Shown here piece by piece: positions 38,352 to 46,381 of a stretch of 64,000 bases of DNA. Positions within the stretch are counted from its first letter, which is position 1; each line of letters starts with the position of its first letter. The stretch lies in assembly GCA_022448265.1 (NCBI GenBank), contig JAKVCC010000007.1, forward strand, positions 30,791-94,790, in the 5' to 3' direction. Under the pieces are notes generated by a model. It searched no databases. It was not told where the DNA came from and was given only the letters and a program-made list of their open reading frames with translations. Made by a program: the position numbers and the translations under genes. The DNA comes from Pirellulales bacterium (GTDB taxonomy: Bacteria; Planctomycetota; Planctomycetia; Pirellulales; Lacipirellulaceae).

Positions 38352-41285
38352 CTAGTCCAAGTATATCAGCTCGTTGGTATTGAACATGGCGCGACACAGG
38401 GCTGCCAGACCGTGTTTTTCAACCAGCAGGGCCGCTGCGTTGAGTTCACGCTGGTCAGGACCGCGAGCCAACGCTAACTCAAAAGCTCGCCTTACTTGTG
38501 CCGCTGTCTTGGCTGGTGCCGATTCGCCGCCGCCCTGTTCGGGTGGCCCTTCAGCCTCAATCCGCTCCGCCAGAAACCGCGCCATATCGATGATGAAACT
38601 GTGGTTCATCATCGTCAGGGCCTGCAAAGGTGTTGTTGTCTCCGTGCGACGGGGGGTCGCGAACGCGCAATCTGGCGCGTCAAAATCCGTCATGATGTCG
38701 ATCACCGTCGCGCGGGCATTCTGGTGGTAGACACTGCGCCGATACGTTTCGGGGCCAAACTGGTCCAGCGGCAGATAGGTGGAAACATTGTCTTGCATAT
38801 ACCGAAACAGGCGAAAACCTGGACCGCCAGCGGTAAAATCGATCTTTCCGGCAATCGCAAGCAGGGTATCCCGAATCTCTTCCGCCGACAGACGTCGCGG
38901 TGGAAAACGCCACAGATACCGACTATCCGCATCGATCCCGGCCGCTATCTCCTCAAACGCACTCTGCTGCTGGTAGGTTTGCGATGTCATGATCAACTTG
39001 TGGATTTGTTTCAATTTCCAATCCGCAGATTGCACTTGCGCAGCGAGCCAGTCGAGTAGCCCGGGATGGGTCGGCCTGCCTCCCATGAAACCGAAATCGC
39101 TGGGGGTATCGACGATTCCAGTTCCAAAGTGATAGTGCCACAGGCGGTTGGCCAAGACCCGTGGCGTGAGCGGGTTGTCCGGCGCCGTGATCCACTCGGC
39201 AAGTTGCCGACGGCGTTCTGACTCGGGTGCGTCTGCCGCCAGGTGGTAGCCGGTTGTCGCCTGCTTCAAAACAGACGGGCTGGCGGGCACTACCACCTCG
39301 CCAGTCTTCTGGGGACTTCCGCCGACAAAAACATGAAATGGCCCACTTGCCTCCTTAAACGTGCCAACCCACCAAGTGGGCAGCGGTGCAATTTCAGCAA
39401 TTTTCCGATCGACCTCAGCCAGTTGAGTAGTCAAGTCAGCCCGCCGCTGCCGCTGCTGGTCGGTGATCAAGTGCTCGACAATCCGCTTATTGCGGTGCGC
39501 CTCGGTTACCGGCTGGCGGGTTGCGGAGCTGGCGACTGCCTGCCAATCCTCGCCGTTGAGCGACACGTCGATCTGATACTCACCGACGAAAGTAGCGATA
39601 AACTGGTCGCCGGCCGCGCCACTTCGATCGCTGGAAAAGAAAACGCGATCAATCGTCTCGTTCTCCGCCAGCGTGACCACAAGTTCCGGTCCCGCGGCTA
39701 TCCACGGCGGCTCAAACTTGCCATCGATGGTCAGCTCCGCGACGTAGGCGCCAACAAAGTCCTCGGCCACAAAGTTTTTTCCGATGGCCTGGCCACCATT
39801 GTCGGCCAAAGCGACATTACGCGACGGCCCTTCGCTAGTCCCCCTTTCGCTCGTCCATACTTCAAACTCGTCGATGCGGTAGCGAATGTTCGCCGCAGGG
39901 TTCACGTCGGTTCCGTCGACGGTCAGACGCACGTGGCGCGCCAGCACCGGAGGAAAAACTTCTTCAGTCCCGCGACGGCTCGCTGGGGGGCGCAGCCAGT
40001 CCCCAACAAATTCGTCCGCCCGTTTGATGGCGGCGGCTGTCAGTTCCCCTTCAAACTTCGCAAACTCCTTTTGGAGTTCTTCCTTCCGCTTGGTGAGAGG
40101 AGCCAACTGCCCGGCGCGCTGCTCCTTTTGCTCCTCCGTACCCAACTCGCGGTCGGCGTGTTGGATACCAGCAAACGTTGCATAGAGACTGTAGTAATCA
40201 GTTTGGCGGATCGGGTCGAACTTGTGATCATGGCAGCGGCTGCAGCCGACAGTAAGTCCCAGAAAAGCCTCGCTTGTGGCACGAATCACGTCGTCAATCG
40301 TATTGGCCCGGCTCTGAGCCGCCTGCTCCGGATTCTGATTACCGACGTCGTCAAACGGACCGCACACCAGAAAGGCTGTTCCCACCTCGACATCAATTTC
40401 TCCAGGGCCGATCACGTCGCCCGCCAACTGCTCTCGGACCAGTTGATCAAATGGCTTGTCGTCGTTCAGCGAGCGGATCACGTAATCTCGAAATGGCCAC
40501 GCATTGTCGATGACCTCATTGCGCTCATAGCCTCGGCTTTCACCAAATCGAACTACATCCAGCCAGTGTCGGCCCCAGTGCTCACCGTAGTGCGGCGAAG
40601 CGAGCAACCGGTCGATAAGCCGGTCGTATGCGTCTTCCCGTTGATCCTTTTCAAAAGCAGCAACCTCTTGGGGCGTCGGTGGAAGCCCCGTGAGGTCATA
40701 CGTAGCGCGGCGGATTAACGTGCGCTTGTCTGCTTTGGGCGACGGGCTCAGCCCTTTCGTATGCAGTGCAGCACGAACAAAGCAGTCGATCGGATGCTGT
40801 GACCACGAAGCACCTATCTCGTCAGGGGAAGGAGGAAGCACGGTGGACAGCGGCCGCAGCGACCACCAGTCGTAGCCAGCTCGCGTTTCGGTCGTCAGGG
40901 CAAATATATCCAGAGGTTCATCCGGAAAATAACCACCGCGGGCCACCCAACGGGTCAGAATCGCAACCTCTGCGTCCGAAAGTGGTTTCTTGGGTGGCAT
41001 CTCCTCCGACTGGACATAGTCGACCAACAAACTCTCCTGGGGACTGCCAGGCTCAATTACGGCTCCACTCTCGCCACCTTGGAGCAGCGCAGCTTTGGTC
41101 CGCAAGTCTAGTCCGCCCTTCTTGTCTGCTCCATGACACGACAGGCAACGGTTGACCAGGATCGGTTTGACCTGCTCGTCAAAGAACTTCGCGGGTACTT
41201 CGTCAGCGCAAACAGAGGCGGGCCCGCACAGGCACCACCCTAACATGACAATCGCACCCACACAGACTAGCTCGCGAACAGGCAT
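38352..41285 (-). CDS. PSD1 cytochrome c, DUF1549/DUF1553 protein with a discoidin-like insert
   Basis: A 977-residue exported protein. Start at 41285 gives a signal peptide (to VCADE). The PSD1 haem motif CLSCH is near residue 55, DUF1549 carries CSRCHDHKFDPIRQTDYYSL, and DUF1553 carries LANRLWHYHFGTGIVDTPSDFGFMGG (shown in part as LANRLWHYHFGTGI). Between them is an extra segment of about 200 residues, containing HVRLTVDGTDVNPAANIRYRIDEFEVW-like sequence (RYRIDEFEVW, IDVSLNGEDWQAVASS), which reads as an F5/8 type C (discoidin) sugar-binding fold. Its partner DUF1501 gene follows. Role in polysaccharide handling is inference. Confidence 0.9.
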   Translation of the reverse strand: MPVRELVCVGAIVMLGWCLCGPASVCADEVPAKFFDEQVKPILVNRCLSCHGADKKGGLDLRTKAALLQGGESGAVIEPGSPQESLLVDYVQSEEMPPKKPLSDAEVAILTRWVARGGYFPDEPLDIFALTTETRAGYDWWSLRPLSTVLPPSPDEIGASWSQHPIDCFVRAALHTKGLSPSPKADKRTLIRRATYDLTGLPPTPQEVAAFEKDQREDAYDRLIDRLLASPHYGEHWGRHWLDVVRFGESRGYERNEVIDNAWPFRDYVIRSLNDDKPFDQLVREQLAGDVIGPGEIDVEVGTAFLVCGPFDDVGNQNPEQAAQSRANTIDDVIRATSEAFLGLTVGCSRCHDHKFDPIRQTDYYSLYATFAGIQHADRELGTEEQKEQRAGQLAPLTKRKEELQKEFAKFEGELTAAAIKRADEFVGDWLRPPASRRGTEEVFPPVLARHVRLTVDGTDVNPAANIRYRIDEFEVWTSERGTSEGPSRNVALADNGGQAIGKNFVAEDFVGAYVAELTIDGKFEPPWIAAGPELVVTLAENETIDRVFFSSDRSGAAGDQFIATFVGEYQIDVSLNGEDWQAVASSATRQPVTEAHRNKRIVEHLITDQQRQRRADLTTQLAEVDRKIAEIAPLPTWWVGTFKEASGPFHVFVGGSPQKTGEVVVPASPSVLKQATTGYHLAADAPESERRRQLAEWITAPDNPLTPRVLANRLWHYHFGTGIVDTPSDFGFMGGRPTHPGLLDWLAAQVQSADWKLKQIHKLIMTSQTYQQQSAFEEIAAGIDADSRYLWRFPPRRLSAEEIRDTLLAIAGKIDFTAGGPGFRLFRYMQDNVSTYLPLDQFGPETYRRSVYHQNARATVIDIMTDFDAPDCAFATPRRTETTTPLQALTMMNHSFIIDMARFLAERIEAEGPPEQGGGESAPAKTAAQVRRAFELALARGPDQRELNAAALLVEKHGLAALCRAMFNTNELIYLD

Positions 41286-41516
41286 CAGACCCAAACAAAT
41301 AGAACAAAAGAAATGCACACTATTACAACAACTATAACCTAAAAAGCAGAGTCCAGTAACAGCATGGCCCCGCACCTGCCATATTAAAACACCACCGTGC
41401 AAATCAAAACCAGGAGAAAGGTGAAGCCCTTGGGAACAAAGTCTGAATTTCACAGATTCTTCCAATAAAAATGCGGCCTGTACTCGCCCCTAGCGAAACT
41501 ATATCGAAGGTGGCAT

Positions 41517-41548
41517 CAACACTGAGACAACGAGTTGTCTCAGTGTTG
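41517..41548. repeat. Perfect 15-bp palindromic hairpin
   Basis: Arms CAACACTGAGACAAC (41517-41531) and its exact complement (41534-41548) with only GA between. No T tract follows on either strand, so it is not a standard terminator. It sits about 120 bases upstream of a decayed REP-associated transposase. Confidence 0.85.
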
Positions 41549-41649
41549 GTTTAAGGCCATTGTTATGGAAGACGAACTTCGCTTTTATTGCTAGACTGTC
41601 AATCGACACAACCACTTGAACCCCTACCAGGCAAGGATAGTCAAATCAC

Positions 41650-42055
41650 TACGAAGATCACGCATGGAACAGCTATGAGTACCGTGGTTCTCCTGATTGG
41701 CTAGATTGGCAAGGATCTACGTCGTGCTCGCAGCGTCTATCGCCGTTTTGCCGAAGAGAGCCTCCAGCAAAAAATCAACTTGCCACTGAGAGAAGTTGTG
41801 GGGAAGATTCTTTTGGGTTCAACCGAGTGGTTAAGAAAATGCCGGTGGAACTGGAGTTCCTAGAAGCAGACCAAAATGTACCCGAAATAAAATGTGTCGC
41901 TTGGCGACCATCGCAGCAGGAGATCAATTTGGCTGTTGCCTAGGAGTTCCATGTGGACGTGGCAGCGATATTTTCCAAGAGAACGAAAAATAATGGCGAT
42001 TGAGGGGCTGCATCGCACTTAATCTGCAGGCTCGCCAGCCAGTCAATGATTCAAT
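41650..42055 (+). pseudogene. REP-associated tyrosine transposase (RAYT, IS200-like) remnant
   Basis: Three reading-frame pieces join into the C-terminal half of a RAYT. First piece (41662 on): AWNSYEYRGSPDWLDWQ, the W-x-SY region. Second (41711-41838): DLRRARSVYRRFAEESLQQ and PLREVVGKILLGSTEWLRK. Third (41839 on): VPEIKCVAWRPSQQEINLAVA, then a TAG stop at 41941, EFHVDVAAIFSKRTKNNGD, a TGA stop at 42001, and AASHLICRLASQ. The last part matches the DnaA-like C-terminal domain of planctomycete RAYTs. Two frame changes and two stops make it dead. The N-terminal HUH catalytic half is not found. Confidence 0.7.
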
Positions 42056-42279
42056 TGACAAGTGAGATATGGCGGGGTCAGCTAGGCCGCGGTATCAAAG
42101 TCCTTTTACCGGAGTGAGCATCGATGCGATCAGCAGCTCAGGTGGAAGCAAAGGCTCTCGCGTTTAGAGGAATCCTTGCGCAGAGGCCAATAGGCTAGTG
42201 GAGGCCAGTGACGCGAGTGATTCGCGACTGGCCGATAAGTTACAAGTCAAGACCTGACTTTAATTGGAGGCTTGAAGCT

Positions 42280-44490
42280 TTGCAGTATGTGTTGAAAATT
42301 TGGCTTTTGTTAGGGATGTTGAGCTTGTGCTCAATTTCCGCCTTGCGGGCAGACTCCAAACATTCCGATTGGGCGGTGTATCTTGGCGGCAAAGGGCGCA
42401 ACATTTACTCGCCACTTCAACAGATCAATCGCGAAAATGTTTCTCAACTTGAAGTCGCCTGGACCTACGAGACGGGTAACCAAGGCGAATATCAGGCGAA
42501 CAACCTTATTGTGGATGGGACTCTTTACACTCCCTCGCCCAACAAAACCATCATTGCGCTGGAGGCAGCAACTGGTAAGGAGATCTGGAAATGGGATCTA
42601 GCGGCGATGCAAGGAGGGCGGCAACGGGGGCTGGTGTATTGGGCTAACGACGCCGGCCAAGAGCGGCGCTTGTTTACTACAGTGGGCAAACGCCTGTTTG
42701 CACTAAATCCCGATACGGGCAAAGTGATCAGTGAATTTGGGGACGACGGGTCGGTCAAACTGGGGTCCGGGCTAAATACTCCCGGCGTCATTTACAAGGA
42801 CCTGCTGATCCTGGGTGGAGTCGGAGGCTCGGGCACGGTGCGCGCGTTCGACGTAAGAACTGGCGGTCTGCGCTGGACCTTTCACCTGATCCCACGTCCG
42901 GGCGAGGTCGGATACGACACCTGGCCTCCGGACGCCTACAAGACCGCGCGCGGCGCCATGCCCTGGTGCGGCCAGTCGCTCGACGAGCGTCGCGGAATCG
43001 TTTACATCGCCACCAAGACGGGTGAACCCGATTTCTATGGAGGCGAGCGGCACGGAGCGAATCTGTTTGCCAATTGCATTTTGGCGCTCGATGCCGCCAC
43101 CGGCGAGCGGCTCTGGCACTACCAGATTGTGCATCACGATCTGCTCGATAAAGATCTGCCGTGCCCGCCGGTCCTACTAACCGTGACGCATGAAGGCAAG
43201 AAGATTGACGCAGTAGCCCAAGGCACCAAACACGGCCTGCTGTTCGTCTTTGACCGAGTGACAGGGAAACCGCTTTGGCCGATAGAGGAAAAGCCTGTAC
43301 CGGCTTCGGATCTGCAGGGCGAAAAGGCCTGGCCGACGCAGCCATTCCCCACCAAGCCGCCGCCCCTGATGCGGCAGCGCTACACGATCGCAGACGCCTC
43401 AAACCTGTCACCCCAAAAGCGTCAACGCGCTGTGGACCGTTTGCGGGTGTCGCCCAATTTTGGCCCCTTTCCGGCGCCAAGTTTAAAACAAACGATTATG
43501 TTTCCAGGATTCGATGGAGGCATGGAGTGGGGCGGGGGAGCTGCCGATCCAGACGGCATTTACTACGTCAACATTAACGAGATACCCTGGCTGCTTCAGA
43601 TGGTCCAGTCCCGGCGGGACGACGGCTCCAAGCGGCCCCAGGGCGAGTGGAATTATATTGTCCATTGCGCCTCCTGCCACGGGATGGATAAAAAAGGCAA
43701 TCCTGGCGCGGGATTTCCGTCACTCCTTGAAACAGTCAAACGTAAGACGCGCGCAGAGATCGAAAAGATTACGCGCGAGGGCGGAGGCCGCATGCCCGGC
43801 TATGCACGCCTGCGCGACTCCAAGTTCGATTCGATTATTGATTACGTACTTGAAAAGAAGAAAGATCCGTCCGCACTCGGTCGCCCGTCGAGAGCGCGTG
43901 AACATAGATCATACCAGCAGGGGGAATCGTTGTATGCCATGGGAGGCTTCCTTCGTTGGATCGACGACGAAGGTTATCCGGCGATCAAGCCACCATGGGG
44001 CACGCTTAATGCAGTCGACCTAAATACCGGCAAGATTAAATGGAAGGTGACCCTGGGCGAGTATCCGGAACTGACCGCGCGCGGCATTCCACCAACAGGC
44101 ACGGAAAACTATGGAGGGCCTTTGGTCACTGCGGGCGGACTCATCTTTATTGGCGCGACAGCTGACGAGATGTTTCGGGCCTTCGATAAGGAGACTGGTG
44201 AGATTCTCTGGCAAACGAAGCTACCATTCGGTGGCAACGCGACGCCCAGCGCCTATATGGTCAATGGCAGGCAGTACGTTGTGATCTCGGCCGGTGGCGG
44301 GAAATCGGGCCGTCCGCACGGCGGCACCCTCGTTGCCTTTGCGTTGCCGAAACACGGCCTAGTTTACACTCGTAGAACTGCTGGTGATGATCGCAATCAT
44401 GGGCGTGCTTATCGGGCGACTCCTTCCAGAAGTTCCGCCGAAATTACCGATGTGAGATTCTATGGCAGTGCAAATAGCATGCCTGATTAA
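42280..44490 (+). CDS. PQQ-dependent dehydrogenase with embedded cytochrome c, exported
   Basis: A 736-residue quinoprotein of the membrane/periplasmic glucose-dehydrogenase-like type. TTG at 42280 has GGAGG nine bases upstream and yields a signal peptide (LKIWLLLGMLSLCSISALRAD); an in-frame GTG at 42208 would lengthen it. The propeller shows the W-motif repeats (DWAVYLGGKGRNIYSPLQQI, ALEAATGKEIWKWDL, AFDKETGEILWQTKLP). A cytochrome c domain is inserted in the middle, with CASCH at Cys463-Cys466-His467. About 50 extra residues at the end are non-conserved. It likely oxidises a sugar or alcohol in the periplasm and passes electrons to its own haem. Substrate unknown. Confidence 0.9.
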   Translation: MQYVLKIWLLLGMLSLCSISALRADSKHSDWAVYLGGKGRNIYSPLQQINRENVSQLEVAWTYETGNQGEYQANNLIVDGTLYTPSPNKTIIALEAATGKEIWKWDLAAMQGGRQRGLVYWANDAGQERRLFTTVGKRLFALNPDTGKVISEFGDDGSVKLGSGLNTPGVIYKDLLILGGVGGSGTVRAFDVRTGGLRWTFHLIPRPGEVGYDTWPPDAYKTARGAMPWCGQSLDERRGIVYIATKTGEPDFYGGERHGANLFANCILALDAATGERLWHYQIVHHDLLDKDLPCPPVLLTVTHEGKKIDAVAQGTKHGLLFVFDRVTGKPLWPIEEKPVPASDLQGEKAWPTQPFPTKPPPLMRQRYTIADASNLSPQKRQRAVDRLRVSPNFGPFPAPSLKQTIMFPGFDGGMEWGGGAADPDGIYYVNINEIPWLLQMVQSRRDDGSKRPQGEWNYIVHCASCHGMDKKGNPGAGFPSLLETVKRKTRAEIEKITREGGGRMPGYARLRDSKFDSIIDYVLEKKKDPSALGRPSRAREHRSYQQGESLYAMGGFLRWIDDEGYPAIKPPWGTLNAVDLNTGKIKWKVTLGEYPELTARGIPPTGTENYGGPLVTAGGLIFIGATADEMFRAFDKETGEILWQTKLPFGGNATPSAYMVNGRQYVVISAGGGKSGRPHGGTLVAFALPKHGLVYTRRTAGDDRNHGRAYRATPSRSSAEITDVRFYGSANSMPD

Positions 44491-44564
44491 ATTGAGTTAT
44501 AAAGTATTTACTGATCTGATAACGTCGCGAATCTGGGCACATCTCAGCAATAAGGAAGATCACA

Positions 44565-45482
44565 ATGGAACGCAGGCAATTCCTAGGAACTGGATTGGCA
44601 GGAGCCGCTCTGATCCCCAGTTCGGCCGGTTACGCACTTGGTGAAACGTCCCAGCAAAAGGGCCAGAAACCCTTTGCGATGAAGTTCTCTCCTGAGTTTG
44701 GGATCTTCGCAGCTCTTGCTGGAAAAGATCCGCTGGATCAGATCAGGTGGGGGCACGACCAAGGATTTAGAGCTTGGGAGAGTACCGGACTTAAATGGCA
44801 GCCCGTCGAGCAGCAAGAGAACATCAGCAAGCTAATCCAGCAGCTAGGCATGGAATTTGGCCAATTTGTCGGCACGCTAAATTTTGGCCAAGCTACATTT
44901 GCTGGGAGCGACGAAAGCTTGAAGGAGGGTGTGCTCAAGGAAGTGCGAGCCTCTATCGAGATCGCCAAGCGGATGAACACGACGATCGTGCATAACGTCT
45001 TAGGTAGGCTCCATCCCGATCTGCCGATGGACGCTCAAATGGCGAACGCGGTTGAACTTCTCAAGCGGGTCGCCGAAATCTACGAACCACATGGAATTAC
45101 GATGGTCATGGAATCCATGAACCACAAACGTGACCATGCAGGAATGTTCCTCCATACGATTCCGCAGGCTCACGCCTTGGCCAAGGCGGTTGACAGCCCC
45201 AGTGTGAAGATTTTGTTCGATATTTATCACGTTCAAATCCAGGAGGGAAACCTGCTCCCAACACTTGACAGTGCCTGGGATCATATTGCTTACATTCAAC
45301 TGGCTGATACGCCCGGGCGTAAGGAGCCGACAACCGGTGAGATCAACTATCCAAACGTGCTCCAGCACATTCACGATAAGGGCTACAGAGGATTCGTCGG
45401 CATGGAACACGGCAACAGCATGGAAGGCGAAAAAGGCGCAGCGGCAACGCTGGCAGCCTATCGGTCGATTGATCCGAAGTAG
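44565..45482 (+). CDS. Hydroxypyruvate isomerase-like TIM-barrel protein, Tat-exported
   Basis: A 305-residue sugar-phosphate isomerase/epimerase family (AP endonuclease-like TIM barrel) protein. It begins with a Tat-like signal (ERRQFLGTGLAGAAL). Catalytic glutamates are in MVMESMNHKRDHAG and GFVGMEHGNSMEG, and ILFDIYHVQIQEGN and IQLADTPGRKEP are characteristic of the hydroxypyruvate isomerase group. It follows the PQQ dehydrogenase by 74 bases on the same strand, so the two could form an oxidative sugar pathway in the periplasm. Real substrate unproven. Confidence 0.88.
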   Translation: MERRQFLGTGLAGAALIPSSAGYALGETSQQKGQKPFAMKFSPEFGIFAALAGKDPLDQIRWGHDQGFRAWESTGLKWQPVEQQENISKLIQQLGMEFGQFVGTLNFGQATFAGSDESLKEGVLKEVRASIEIAKRMNTTIVHNVLGRLHPDLPMDAQMANAVELLKRVAEIYEPHGITMVMESMNHKRDHAGMFLHTIPQAHALAKAVDSPSVKILFDIYHVQIQEGNLLPTLDSAWDHIAYIQLADTPGRKEPTTGEINYPNVLQHIHDKGYRGFVGMEHGNSMEGEKGAAATLAAYRSIDPK

Positions 45483-45565
45483 CCAATCGACAAGAGGATT
45501 GGCAACCAGGAGAAGAGATAACCCCAAAAAACTCTCTAGCCCGCATTACTCACAAGTATTCTGCT

Positions 45566-46297
45566 TTAAGTGTAAGGCTGCCAGGTTGGCTTGATCACAA
45601 TTTCTGGTACGTGCGCTCGCGGCGGCAGGCAGGCAATCATGAGGACTGCATCGGCCACGTCGGTCGGCTGGAGAATCTTGGCCCGATGCGCGTGGCTGAC
45701 TGGAGTCGGCCGCTGGTCCAGAATAGCCGTGTCGACCTCACCCGGGTAGACATTGGTTACGCGAACGCCAAATTCTGCTACTTCAAGCCCCACGGCTGTT
45801 CCCAGCGCTGCTTGAGCAGACTTTGCGGCACTATAGGCAAAGCCGGCGAGCTGCGACGCACGCTTTCCCGCGACCGAAGAAATATTGACGATCAGTCCGT
45901 TGCGCCGCTCGCGCATTTGCGGCAGCACGGCATGCATACAATTGTAGCTGCCCGTTGCGTGGATCTGAAGCAAGCGGTCCCAATCGGCCGGATCTATGGC
46001 CTGCATCGAACGATCGCGCACATTGGTTCCGGCCGCGTTGACCAGAATATCCACTTTCAATTGGTTTTCATTGACCCAATGAAAAAAATGGTCGACGCTT
46101 TGGCGATCTGCAACGTCCATACAATGGGCCAGTATCGAGGGTGTCTCTGCGCGCGCCGAAACGGATTCTTGTAGTTTTTCCTGGCGCCTTCCCGTGACGA
46201 TCACTTGGCAGCCCTCCGCTGCCAAGGCCAAGGCGATCGCTTGCCCTATACCAGTCCCTCCACCCGTCACGACAGCCGTCTTCTCTTGCAATCTCAT
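45566..46297 (-). CDS. Short-chain dehydrogenase/reductase
   Basis: A 243-residue classical SDR. The cofactor motif TGGGTGIGQA (residues 11-20), NAAG (about 87), the serine in NISSVAG and the YSAAK catalytic pair (about 153-157) are all present. The acid after the glycine motif (VTGRRQEKL) points to NADP(H). No signal peptide. It is followed by the Nramp-like gene upstream on the same strand with an 84-base gap. Substrate not predictable. Confidence 0.92.
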   Translation of the reverse strand: MRLQEKTAVVTGGGTGIGQAIALALAAEGCQVIVTGRRQEKLQESVSARAETPSILAHCMDVADRQSVDHFFHWVNENQLKVDILVNAAGTNVRDRSMQAIDPADWDRLLQIHATGSYNCMHAVLPQMRERRNGLIVNISSVAGKRASQLAGFAYSAAKSAQAALGTAVGLEVAEFGVRVTNVYPGEVDTAILDQRPTPVSHAHRAKILQPTDVADAVLMIACLPPRAHVPEIVIKPTWQPYT

Positions 46298-46381
46298 TTT
46301 CAGCAGGCCTCAAGCTTATTGGTCGTTCAAGGTTTGGAAAAAAGGGCCGCTGCCCCCTAAGATCCACCGGCATGTAGGGCC

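Noticed and set aside
41517..41548. Palindrome as an intrinsic terminator
   Set aside because: No T tract on either strand and it sits in a spacer upstream of genes on both sides.
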